NCBI GenBank assembly: GCA_026874595.1
Contig: CM049317.1
Span: 11,972,382 to 12,036,381, forward strand
Reading direction: 5' to 3'
Source: Sipunculus nudus
Taxonomy: Eukaryota; Annelida; Sipuncula; Golfingiida; Sipunculidae
Length of the DNA: 64,000 nt
Below are positions 15,001 to 27,300 of the stretch, piece after piece. The notes beneath the pieces are model-generated. The model was not told the origin of the DNA. It made no database searches and was given only the letters and a program-made list of their open reading frames with translations. Each line of letters opens with the position of its first letter. Position 1 is the stretch's first letter. The translations under genes and the position numbers were made by a program.

Positions 15001-18000
15001 TACCAACTCTGTATGATCTCTCTGTAAAAATCTCCTAACATATCTAAATTTAACAATTTTGGGTCATAGTTACAATCAAATAAAATGCGGATATTACTGC
15101 AGACTTTCTTTAAATTAAACAGTTGTAATTCCACAACTGTATCCATGGTCTACTTTCACTCCTAAGATATCTCTTAATCCACTGAACTCTTGAAGCTAGA
15201 ACCATAGATTCTAAGTGTGGTGCTTTCATGCCCCCTTTACTAAGTTCTTGTATCAGCACTGATCTCTTTATTCTTTCCCTTCCATCATTCCATAAAAAGT
15301 TAAATATATTTTTATTGATTATTTTTTTAACTCAGCTGAGATACTACAATTTGAAAATATGTATTGAAATTTTGATATAACAAAACTTTTAACAATTTGA
15401 ATTTTTCCTTGAGGTGTTAAATTTCTTTGACGCCAGAGTTTTAATGTCTTATTCATTTGATTTATCTTTAATTCTATATTAAGGGCATCACATGCTTATT
15501 TATCATAAGATATATATATACTCCAAGGAGTTTAATGGGCTTATCTGACCACCTTATACCTAATGGCTTTGCTGTATTGGATCTAGTCTTTCCTAGCCAC
15601 AGTCCTTCTGATTTCTCTCTATTTATCTTAAGACCACTGTACCTCCCAAACTCCTCAACTCTCCTTAATAATAACTTACCAGATTTCATGTCAGACAGTG
15701 GCTATTGTGTCGTCTGCATATTGTAATAATTTTATTTGGTCGGTCCCAATCGAAATTTCATTTATATGTGAATCTGCCCTTTATTTTAGTGGCCAGTATT
15801 TCAAAAATTAATATAAAAATATAAGGGGACACAGGATCACCCTGTCTGACACCTCTTTCTAATTCAAAATATGTAGAGGTTACTCTGTTATTAATAATAC
15901 AGCTGCTAATATCTGTATATAAGACTTTAATCCATGATACAAATTTATTGTCAAACTGGAATTTCTTAAGCACTGCAAACAAAAACTCCCATTCTAAGGA
16001 GTCAAAAGCTTTTTCCATATCCACAGAGATAATCATTCCAGACATGTTTTTTTCTTTTGTATAATCCAGTAAATCATTTATAAATCTAATAATTTCTCCA
16101 ATATATCTGTCTTTTACATATCCGATTTGATTATGATGAATAAGTTTTGGCATTATGTTTGTTAATCTTCTAGCTAAGGTTTTTGATATTATTTTGTAAT
16201 TTGTGTTTAAAAGAGAAATTGGCCTCCAGTTTTCAACAAAGTACGATCTTTCTTTTTATCCAGAAGAGTAATGACTGCTTGTCTTTGTGATGAGGATAAT
16301 GTTCCATCCACAAGTGACTTATTAAAAGAATCAAGTAGTAAAGGACCAAAATGTGGCCAAAGTTTTTTGTAAAATTCTGTTGGTAGCCCATCATTACCAG
16401 GACTCTTGCCGTTATGAATTGAATTTATTGTTTGGTGACATTCTTCCATTGTAAGTGGTTTACTAAGAAATTCATTATCTTCTTTTGAAAGAATTGGAAT
16501 ATCAATATCAGACAAATACTGTTCAATCTGGTCAACTGATGTAGAGAGATTTGATGAATATAACTTTGTATAAAATTCTTGTTCAAGCTTTAGAATCTCC
16601 TTAGGATCTGATGTAAACTCCCCTGTGTCCTTCTTTAATTTTCGAACCCATTTCCCAAGAGTGTTAGTTTTCTCTAAATTTAAAAAATACTTTGAACTTT
16701 TCTCTCCCTTCTCAAACCACCTGACTTTTGACCTTAATATTAGACCTTGGGTTTTATAATTATCTATCTCCTCCAGTTCTTGTTTAACTGTCTGAATTTC
16801 CCTAATGTAATCTTCTTTATCATTACTGTCTGCATCAATTATTTTAATCTGTAGATCTTTTAACTTGTTTTGTAAATCTCTTCCCCTTTTACCTGCAAGT
16901 TGTTTATTTTTCCTTACTAAAATTGTCTTATTTTGTATTTCATTGCTTCCCATTTAATCCTCTGATCCGACACATTTTCATATTCTTCTAACCACTTAGA
17001 TTTGGCTGATACTATCTCCTCCATTATCTTATGTTTATCTAATAACCCTACATTTAGTTTCCAGATCCCCGCACCCTTATGGTTGTTCTCCATTACTTCT
17101 AAACTAATTTGTAATTTAATACCAGAGCGGTCTGACTTTACATATGGCAATATATTTGTTTCTTTTACAAAATCCTGCAACTGTTCTGAAATAAGCCAAT
17201 AATCAAGCCTTGAAGCTTTCTTTTCACTTTTGATTCTCCAAGTGAATTCCCTTTTGAGAAGATTTTTAATTCGCCAAATATCATACAGATTAAGGTCATT
17301 GATAATTTTTTTCACCACATTCCTAACCTTGTCTTTGGAACAAAGTTGTCCCCCTTCTCTGTCCAGAATTTTACATAAAGTATTTAACAGAGTTGAAAAT
17401 GTAGATGCGAATCTGCATTCGATGAGGAAACGATGACTCTTCAAGAAGGGGAAAATTATAGTGTAAAAAGGCTTACTACGAGCATGTCTGAGGAAACTAA
17501 TGAAGAAATCCTAGTTGGCTTTCGATTTTGAAATGTTCAGCGATAATCCATTGCCCAATGGACAACAAAACTGATAGAATAATCTCTATTTACTGATCGT
17601 CACTACACATTTTAAACCGTCGTACAGTGAAAAAAGTCGACGAGAAAGGTAGAATTGTCCAATAAATAGAGGATTTTTTTTATAAATTGTTTGCTAGATC
17701 GACTGGGTGGTAAAATTATACAATAGGACAGGTCACACACGCTTTAATCTGTTCAATTAGGAATATGTTTGGTAAAGAAATACAGAAGAAAACTTGACGA
17801 CTTACCTAATTGAATGTGTCTCCCCTGCAGAAAAGACCACTTTATTTCTAGTATATGGGTGGCCAGAGAAGTCTTAAATAGAGGGTTATATTCATTTTGT
17901 TATATACATATTTATTCTTCAATTTATTGAGGTTATCTCTAAACGGGAGTCTCGTAAACCGTCTGCAGTGAGTTTACAGGAAAAACTATGTCGTTCACAA

Positions 18001-18310
18001 GACGAAACGGATATCTCTGAAGCACAAAATGTAAGTGACGTCAGAATTGTCATGATTACATCTTTTTGGCGAAAAAATGTAATATATTTATTGATATTAT
18101 GAACGCCTCCACAAATCGTTAAAAGTGTAAGTGAACTTACTGGTAGTGTAATAGATAAATAAAAAATGATACTTTTCACACAGCAATACAGGATACAAAG
18201 ACTGCTCCGTGCAGAAGTGGATGATGTCACTGGAAAAAGAACACCGGTAATATGCATATATACTAAGCTGATGTGTACCACGATATGTTATTGATGTAAT
18301 TACATAAATA

Positions 18311-18358
<48 letters not shown>

Positions 18359-21300
18359 TCACGGGGCAGCTGCCTTGCGTGGATTTCTAGACGAGCATCG
18401 TCCCAGCTGTCGCGTTCGCTAAAGGATATGCCGGTTTCTGCGTGTGGATCCTGTTGCTCATCGGGGACCTCATATCCTCTTGCTTTCCAACTGGGCACGT
18501 TGGTGACCGGAACGTCTCTCTGCTCGGCTTTGTTTCATCTGCGTCTTCAACTTCAAATAATTACATTACTCCTATGGAGTACTCATAAAACGGGTACCAC
18601 ACCCATCCGATTGAAGCGCCAGGAGGCTTAAGACATCTGCAGTTAGTCATTTGGCAGGGGTGATGGAGGTGTGGGATAAGTCGGATCGCGGGCTATTTCA
18701 TTTTGCTGAATGCGAATCTGGTGAATTCTATGATGACATTCTAGATGAATTTCAATTTGGGCGTATCTTAAACAGGACCCAATTGTTTAGGTAGCTTGAT
18801 AACAGAGAAGGTTAAGATTATAAGGGGTTTAATTGTTATTTACAGTTAAAATTTAAAGATGAATTGCGAATGTTTAATGTTAAGTGACAGTTCTATCAAT
18901 TCTATGTAGGTTATCTCTAAACGGGAGTCTCGTAAACCGTCTCCGGGTAGCTCAAGGGAAAGGCAGCATCGTCCAAGAGACAAAACAAAAGACTCTGACC
19001 AACAAAAGGCAAGTGAAGTCATATTAACAAAGAATCAGTCAATGATTCAATTTACACATATTGTTTTCAATTTTGTAATATTAATGTGAATGATGCTGCT
19101 TTATATTATAGGATAAGATTGTAATGTAAAAACATTTCATATAGGCATCTGCGGTCATTGGGGAAAGTGCGACTGGTCCAGGCGGAGCACACATCACAGG
19201 AAGGACCCCGGTATTTGCCCCTTTAAAAATTTTTTCTCCAAAAATGTAAAAAGGTTGCAATGTTTCAATGCAACTTGAATATTGTTTACTATTTTCAAAA
19301 ATGAATAAAAGCTGAATAATTAAAAAGTCTACATGCAAACATTTGGTCGAGGGACATTCTTGGATATATACAGGTTATTTCAAAACGGGTGGCACGAAAA
19401 CCCTCTCCTGTGTGTTGAGAGGAAAGGAATTGGCGGTCGCAAGATGAATCTGATGACTCTGAAAAACAAAAGGTAAATTAGTCACTAATTTGTTTGAGCG
19501 GAAGTCTATGTAGGTGCATTTTTATGCTCTATTAAGTTTATGTTTGCTGTATAACATGATTGTCTTCAGGTTCATTTTGGATGTCTGAACTGGAGATGAG
19601 TTGCGTAGGTTTGGGTTTAGTGCATTCCATAAACCGGAATGGTGCATGCTACGTATAAAGATCATTCACCAGCTCTCCTGGAACTTTTGGGTATATGAAA
19701 CATAAACTTGTCACTAGACCGAAGACACGGTTGTCGTCTATAGGTTAACAACAGCTTTTTAAGGTGAACAACCCTCAAAGGAGACAAGAATATTTTTTAT
19801 ATCAATCTCTGACTGACTAGTAGCCAGTGCAATGCCTTCAGAACTGGACAAATGTGATCCATGTTGCGCGTACTTGTAATAACACATGCAGCACAGTTCT
19901 GAGCAACCTGAAGGGATAAAGAATTTGAATTGTACATATTATATACAAAAGCCGATTGTTGTAGTCCAGTGTGGACAGGTGAGTTGGTGGCTGTTCAAGA
20001 TGCGTCCTTGGTGAGACCTGTGGTTTAATCCGGTTTAATCATCTCCGATCTTGACAACAGGGTTGCAAGCATTGTCCAGACTGGGTGTAACTGAACGATG
20101 GATATGGGTGATGGGACCAAGCAGAGGATAGGGGGATAGACAGACTCCTGTGGGACACCTATGTGGAGAGGGAGTGTTGGGGACCTGGAACCCGCGGCTT
20201 CAATGACCTATTGTCTACCAGCCAATAAGTGGCACATCTTGCACACTAAACGTATGTTCCAGTCGGTCCAGGATAATTTATTTACTCACCGTATCAAATG
20301 CCGCGGAGAGGCCAAACATAAGGAATATGCTCTCTACACTATCCATGGCCATGTCGATATCAATCTTCATATTTAAGAGTACCGTCTCAGAGTTATGTCC
20401 ACAAGAATAAGCAGACTGAAGGGGTCATGCAGATCATTGTTTTTGATGTGTTCTACAAGCTAGTCCGCAATAATTCCCTCAATCAGTTTGTCTAAGAAAT
20501 TGAAGTTTGACACAGGCCATAGTTCTTGAGGATGTTTTGATTAAAACGTGGTTTCTTGAAGAGCGGTGTAACAAAAGCTGACTTGAGGCTGCGATGTAAT
20601 ATTATAAAAGTCTGTGTATTCTGTAAAACTGAGTTATCAAAGAAGCTTGATCCAAGAGAAGGCCGGGATAAGGTTTCATCGTTATACATTTGTAACACTT
20701 AAAGACGAAATATTATGTTGAGTAACATTCCTATATGAAGTTAGGCTAGCTCTAAATGGGAGTCTTGTAAACAGTCAAAATGTGAGCTCACGCGAAATAC
20801 ACTGTAGATCACAAGAAAAAAATGACTCTGAACAACAAAACGCAAGTAAAGTTATATTTACATTAAATAAGTGAAACCTTCAAACAAATTGGTTTAGATA
20901 AAGTATAATTTAAGTCAGTGAGGCTGCCTGATATAATAGGATAACATTATAATGTAGAAACTTTCATACAGGAAGCTGCAGTCAACAGGCACAGTATGAT
21001 TAGTTGAGAACAGGAAGTTCAAAGTACAAGGACTCCGGTGTTTTCCATATTTTCTCGACGTATTTTTATCTTTATTTCATGTGTAAAATGATCTTAATTT
21101 GCCACATGATAACAGTATGCTACCGTCAACAGCTCTGTCTACTTTTACCTAATTCCGTTTGAAATAGTCACACAGTTACAAATTTTACAATCGGAAACAT
21201 TTCGATCACATATCGTGTATTTTTTTTCACAAAACATGAGTAATTAATCTAGAATTATGTTAAAATATCGTAACTTGGAAGGGTATGATAGCATATTTTA

Positions 21301-24300
21301 TCAGTTATAAACTTTTAATGTTTATATGCGAAATTGTTAGCTAGATTCACATTCCTTAACATATACAAGTTATCTCCAAACGGGAGAGTAGTAAACCTTC
21401 TCGTTCGAGTTCAAAGGAATGGCATTGGCGATCACAAGATGAATATAATAACTCTGAAAATCTTTCATACAGGAATCAGCAGTCAGTACACAAAGTGCGA
21501 TTGCTCCAGTTGACGATGCTCAAAGTGCAAGGACTCCGGTATTTTCAATATTTTTGCTCGCCCTTATCAAATATCCTAGTGTTATAAAAAGGTATTAAGT
21601 TGCAAGATAAATATCATACAATATCATGAGTATAAAATTTGTCCACTCATTTATAATTCAGTTTGAAACAGTCACACACGTACACATGTAAAGATTAGAA
21701 ACATTTCGATCAGAAACAAACATATATATTTATGAGGTTTTGTGAGTAAGAAATCTAAAATTAAGTTAAAACTTTGTGCTAAGCGAGGGTTATGAAAACA
21801 TATTTTATTGATAAGAAACTGGTACCTGTTAATGTTTACTTGCGAAATTAATCGGTCGAGTGACATTCCTAAATATACCCAGGTCATCTCCAAACGGCAT
21901 TCGCGTAAACCGTCTCTGGCGAGTCCAAGGGAAAGGAATTGGCGGTCACAAGATGAATGTGATAATTCTGAAAGACTAAAGGTAAGTAAAGTCAATTTGT
22001 CAATGTTTCATTTGTTGAAAAAAAATCTTTATATCTAGTGTTAGGATGATCGTCTCCGCAAATCATTAAAAGCCCGAGTGAGCCCACTAATATTTTAGTA
22101 GATCATATAAAAATTAGGAATATTATCACACAGGAACCAGTCTTCAGTAAACAAAGGCTGTCTGGCCCAAAAAGGGGTGATGACTCTGCAGAAAGAACAA
22201 AGGTATGTTCCATATTAAATTACCATTACTTTTCATGTTTACGTGTACTGCTATTGCGTAATTCCTTGGTTTAAAACTAAAAAAAATCTGTTTCCTGGTA
22301 GAATGGGATGCTAAAAATGTATCAGAAACACAGTAAAGGGAAACATATCGAAGCAGTTTCCAGGAGAATATTTTCTTCTACCGATTGGCAGAAGTTGTAT
22401 CAGTGAACAAGCAATATATAGACCAATGGATGGAATCAGTAATGTACATATAAAATAAGGTGTACTCCAGGCCCTTTTATTTTTGCTGAGTTCATATATG
22501 ATAAAACTAACACAGAAATCCGCTTTGGGTCAAGAGATTTAAGTGTCTGTCAAAAAGTAGACCTATTAAAGCACTCTGGTCACAGAAAGGCACGAGATGA
22601 AGGTGGTTTAACGATTATACACGGGTCAAATTTATTGATAAATTACACGAAAATTATTGTCGAGTGATATTCCTACATGTATATAGGTTTTCTCTGAACG
22701 GGATTCACGCAAACCATTTCCCGCGAGTTCCAGGTAAAGGAATTTGTGGTCACAAATTCAATCTGATAACTTTGAATGACATAAGGTAAGTGAAATCAGA
22801 ATTTTTATCAGTAGAGCTTGCGCAAAAATGGTTAGATTCAGTGATAGGATAAACGTCTCCTAAACATTAAATAATCTTTGTGAGCTCACTGATAGTTAAG
22901 TAGATTATCTAAAAGCGAGGAAAATTCATTCTCACACAGAAATCTGTAGTAAGTGAACAAAGACCGCCTATTCCAGAAGAGAAAAATGACAGTGCAAATG
23001 AAACTAAGGTAAGTGTCATATTGAATTACCCTTACTGGACATATCTGGGGTATATACGCGCATTCTGCTATTGACACAATCACTTAGTGTAAAATTATGA
23101 AAATCTCCGTTTTCAAATAGACAGGCAAGTTTTAAATGTATTTACCGTACAGTAAATGGAAACATGTCGAAGCCGAGAGTATATTCTTTTATCGAAGTGG
23201 CAGAGGTCGTATCAATGAATTGTCAATTTATTGACCAGTGGGTTAAAAGAGTGATGGACTTGTTTAATAAGTTTCACCACAGGTCCTCCTGATTTTAGTT
23301 TTTTTTTTGTTTGCTGTGGGCATATATGCTGAAACTAACGCAGGAGTCAATAGATTTATATGTTTATCACAGAGTAGACCTATTAAAGCACTCTGGTTCA
23401 AGAGAGCAATGGGAAAATGAAGGTTTACTGATTATACCCCGGTAAAATCTAAAGATAAATTACGCTAAATTTAATGTTGAGTGACATTCTCTCATGTATG
23501 CAGGTTATCTCTAAACGGGAATCGCTTAAACCGTCTCCCATGAGTTCAAAGGAAAGGAATTTGGGGTCCCAAAATGAATCTGGTTACCCTGATGGACAAA
23601 AGGTAAGTGAAGTCAGAAATGTTATTATTTAATGCTTAATAGAGTAGACCTATTAAAGCACTCTGGTAATAGAGTAGACCTATTTAAGCACTCTGGTCCT
23701 AGAGAGCAATAGGAAAAGGGAGGTTTACTGGTCATACCCCGGTAAAATCTAAAAAAAAGATAAATTACGCAAAATTTAATGTTGAATGACATTCCTACAT
23801 GTATGCAGGTTATCTCTAAACGGGAACGACGTGAACCGTCTCCCACGAGTTCAAAGGAAATGGATTTGGGGTCGCAAAATGAATCTGGTTACCCTGATGG
23901 ACGAAAGGTAATTCAGAAAAATCATAGTTATATTTGTTGAAAAATTCCTTAATATCTAGTGATAGGGGGACGATAGGATTTAGGTTGAATATTATAAAAA
24001 TCTGTTTCCGGATAGAATTGGAAGCTGAACATGTATCAGATACACAGTAAAGGGAAACATATCGAAGCAGTTTCCAGGAGAAAATTTTCTTTTACCGATT
24101 GGCAGAAGTTGTATCAGTGAACTAGCAATATATAGACCAATGGATGGAATCAGTAATGTACCTATAAAATAAGGTGTACTCCAGGCCCTTTTATTTTTGC
24201 TGAGGTCATATATGATAAAACTAACACAGAAATCCGCTTTGGGTCAAGAGATTTAAGTGTCTGTCAAAAAGTAGACCTATTAAAGGACTCTGGTCACAGA

Positions 24301-27300
24301 GAGGCACGAGATGAAGGTGGTTTAACGATTATACACGGGTCAAATATATTGATAAATTACACAAGTTTATTGTCGAGTGACATTCCTACAAAATAGGTTT
24401 TCTCTAAGCGGGATTCACGCAAACCCTTTCCCGCGAGTTCCAGGAAAAGGAATTTGCGGTCACAAGTTCAATCTTATAACTTTGAAGGACATAAGGTAAG
24501 TGAAATCAGAATTTTTATCAGTAGAGCTTGCGCAAAAATGGTTAGATTCAGTGATAGGATAAACGTCTCCTTAACATTAAACAATCTTTCCGAGCTCACT
24601 GAGTGACTTTCTCTTATGTATGCAGGTTATCTCTAAACGGGAATCGCTTAAACCGTCTCCCACGAGTTCAAAGGAAAGGAATTTGGGGTCGCAAAATGAA
24701 TCTGGTTACCCTGATGGACAAAAGGTAAGTGAAGTCAGAAATGTCATTATTTGATGTATAATAGAGTAGACCTATCATAAGTATATTTGTTGAAAAATTC
24801 CTTTAGATCTTGTGAGAGGATGAACGTCTCCGTAAACATTTGAAGCCTTAGCTCATGGTTATTGGCATTTATTTTTATTGATTAGAAACTGACATTTAAA
24901 TACAAACTTGTAAGGTCGAGTGACATTAATAAATATATACAGGATATCTCGAAACGGGAGTCATGTAAAATGTCTTAAGGAATTAAGTTTCCTCCCGAGA
25001 ATAGACCTATTAGAGTACTCTGGTCCAACAAAAAACTGACATAAAGGGGGTTTCACGGGTATCTCCTGCAAAATTAGAAAAAAGAAAATAAAACAAATTT
25101 TATGATATTCCTAATTAATGTAGGGATAAACTGTCTCGAAGCACTGGCGGTCGCAAGACGACGCAAATAACTTTAAATGACAATCGGCAGGTATCTTCAT
25201 ATTGAAGTCCAGTCAGCCAATAATTATATTCACACAACATATGTTAAATTATGGAATAAAATATAAATAAAAGAAGAGTGTCATGGCAACTATAATGTGA
25301 ATAATTGTCATTCAGAAATCTGCGGTCAGTGTGGCTGGTCCAGAAGAGAAAGCTCACAATACAAGAAGAGCACCGGTATTTTCATTTTTTCTCAAAGCGT
25401 ATAGGAACATATCGTGTTATATCATGAAAATCTCTGTCTACTAATAATATAGAACTCAATTTTATACCGTCTTACATTATACAAAATTTAGTAAAAGAGG
25501 AAAAATCAGTAGCAAATATATTTTTTTTCATGAAGACCATTAGGTAAATTACCAAAATTAAGTTATCACATCATGAAGGGTGGTGAAATCATATTTTCAT
25601 AAGTAAAATAAAAATAATGAAAAGTCATATTTGGAAAATCTTCTATTGGATAGGATCATCAGGATACCCTCTTATATACTATAATTGAATCAAATAAAAT
25701 GTTTGGTCAAAATCCATTCGTATACAATATGTAGAATATTTTTCATAACAAAATACATCTGATTTTATCAGTAATAAGGCTTTCATATGGTGAATTATGA
25801 ACTGGTAAAATTGATTCATCGCTTCTTCAATAAAAGATTATTAAATATGGCCAGTTTTCCCTATTTTGCTTAATTGAAGAAGAAGTTTGCAACGGATCAA
25901 TCCTCTTATCATTACGGCATTTCCATATTCAATTTTGTTTTAGAAAATAAGAAATTGCCAGTGCTGTCTCATACTCGATATGGAAGACCAAAATTGTTTG
26001 ATCGCATCCATACCCGTATGCACCAGATTTCAGTATTGTTCTGTTTGATTAAAACTAGGAACCTCATAACCATGTGTCGTTTATAAATTCGTGGAAAAGT
26101 TTTATTTCCTCTAGTTTCATAATCACCTTTATGATTTATATAATCTAATCTCCTCGTTATGTATTCAAAGATACACGTGAAGAGAGGGCCAATGTTTGTC
26201 AACTTTCTGGATACCGGTACCAAATATTTCAAAAGGTAATTTATCATTGGAAACATTGATAAACAAAAGTAAAAACTATCAAATGAACTGGCATATTTTC
26301 CATATTACAAAACTAAATGGTGAATGTGCTCTTCTAGGGGTATATATAATTTTATAAGTCTACGATCCTATTTATTCATAAATACAGTTACAACCTTTTT
26401 TTTATATTCTCAAGGAAGAGTTTATAATACAATACGATGTTATCCTCCAGCTCAATAATGAATCTTATTTATTTTCAAACGGATACAGGTAAATATAACA
26501 AGGGTCGTCTGCCTGTGTCGTCCATACTTTCAATTCGTGGAGCAAGAATTATGCCAAACATTGGATATGTCTGTGAGTAAACACAGCAGTGTAACTAAAT
26601 ACTGTATTTATTTCTGGTTACAAAACCGTGTTCCTGTTTTCCGACCATATCATTAACATACACATTGTAAAGTAAAACCAACCGGCTGAACTCGTAGATA
26701 ATTACACTCCATAAAGACGAATCAGGCATGGGTAAAAAAACAAACTCAGTATTATAAAAAAGATACTTACCTTCTCTGGAGAGGCGCTTATTTTGTACAA
26801 ACATTGAAGATAAACTCAGAAATAAGCACAGAGTGAGTTAACTACATTACACAAGTCCCTTGTTTACACTGTTTCTGATCACATGAACATCGCGCACACG
26901 TGTCACATGGATGTAGCACTATTTGCATCAGTTGGTGACTCACGCTGTGCAAACAATACAATCATTAAACCGTTTATATAAAGTTATCGGTCTGTTCCTT
27001 GAAGCGCTCACAAGTATGAATCGCCATATGTATCAGTCCGTCGGCAAAAATGGGATACTTTTTCTGAAGTCCTTTACAGAGAAATGTCAGTGGCCTTCCC
27101 CAGACCCCGACTTTTCCACAAGCACCGACTATTTACGGTTATAGACATCATCTCTAAGCTGTTTCGATTCTTATACGCGCAGACCTGCCCCTGGACTGCA
27201 GATATCGTCAGGCTATACCGCTGATCGGGAACTTCTCTCGAATATTGTCCTTCTCACGTCTTATTTATGCTTGATGGCGTCACAAGTCCTGATAGTCCTC

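Noticed and set aside
17391..17470. Possible A or B exon directly right of the LINE (after AACAG)
   Set aside because: Some resemblance to array modules, but no open frame, no donor and no alignable core.
17919..18281. Minus-strand frame of 120 codons over A4/B3
   Set aside because: Antisense of array exons; splice sites and repeat conservation support the plus strand.
21672..21995. Minus-strand frame over exon A9
   Set aside because: Antisense shadow; the A module is conserved on the plus strand across copies.
25920..26040. Plus-strand exon in long repeat copy 1 (Cys-rich KIRNCQCC frame)
   Set aside because: No donor follows the frame and copy 2 does not keep a good acceptor; the minus-strand reading is equally plausible.
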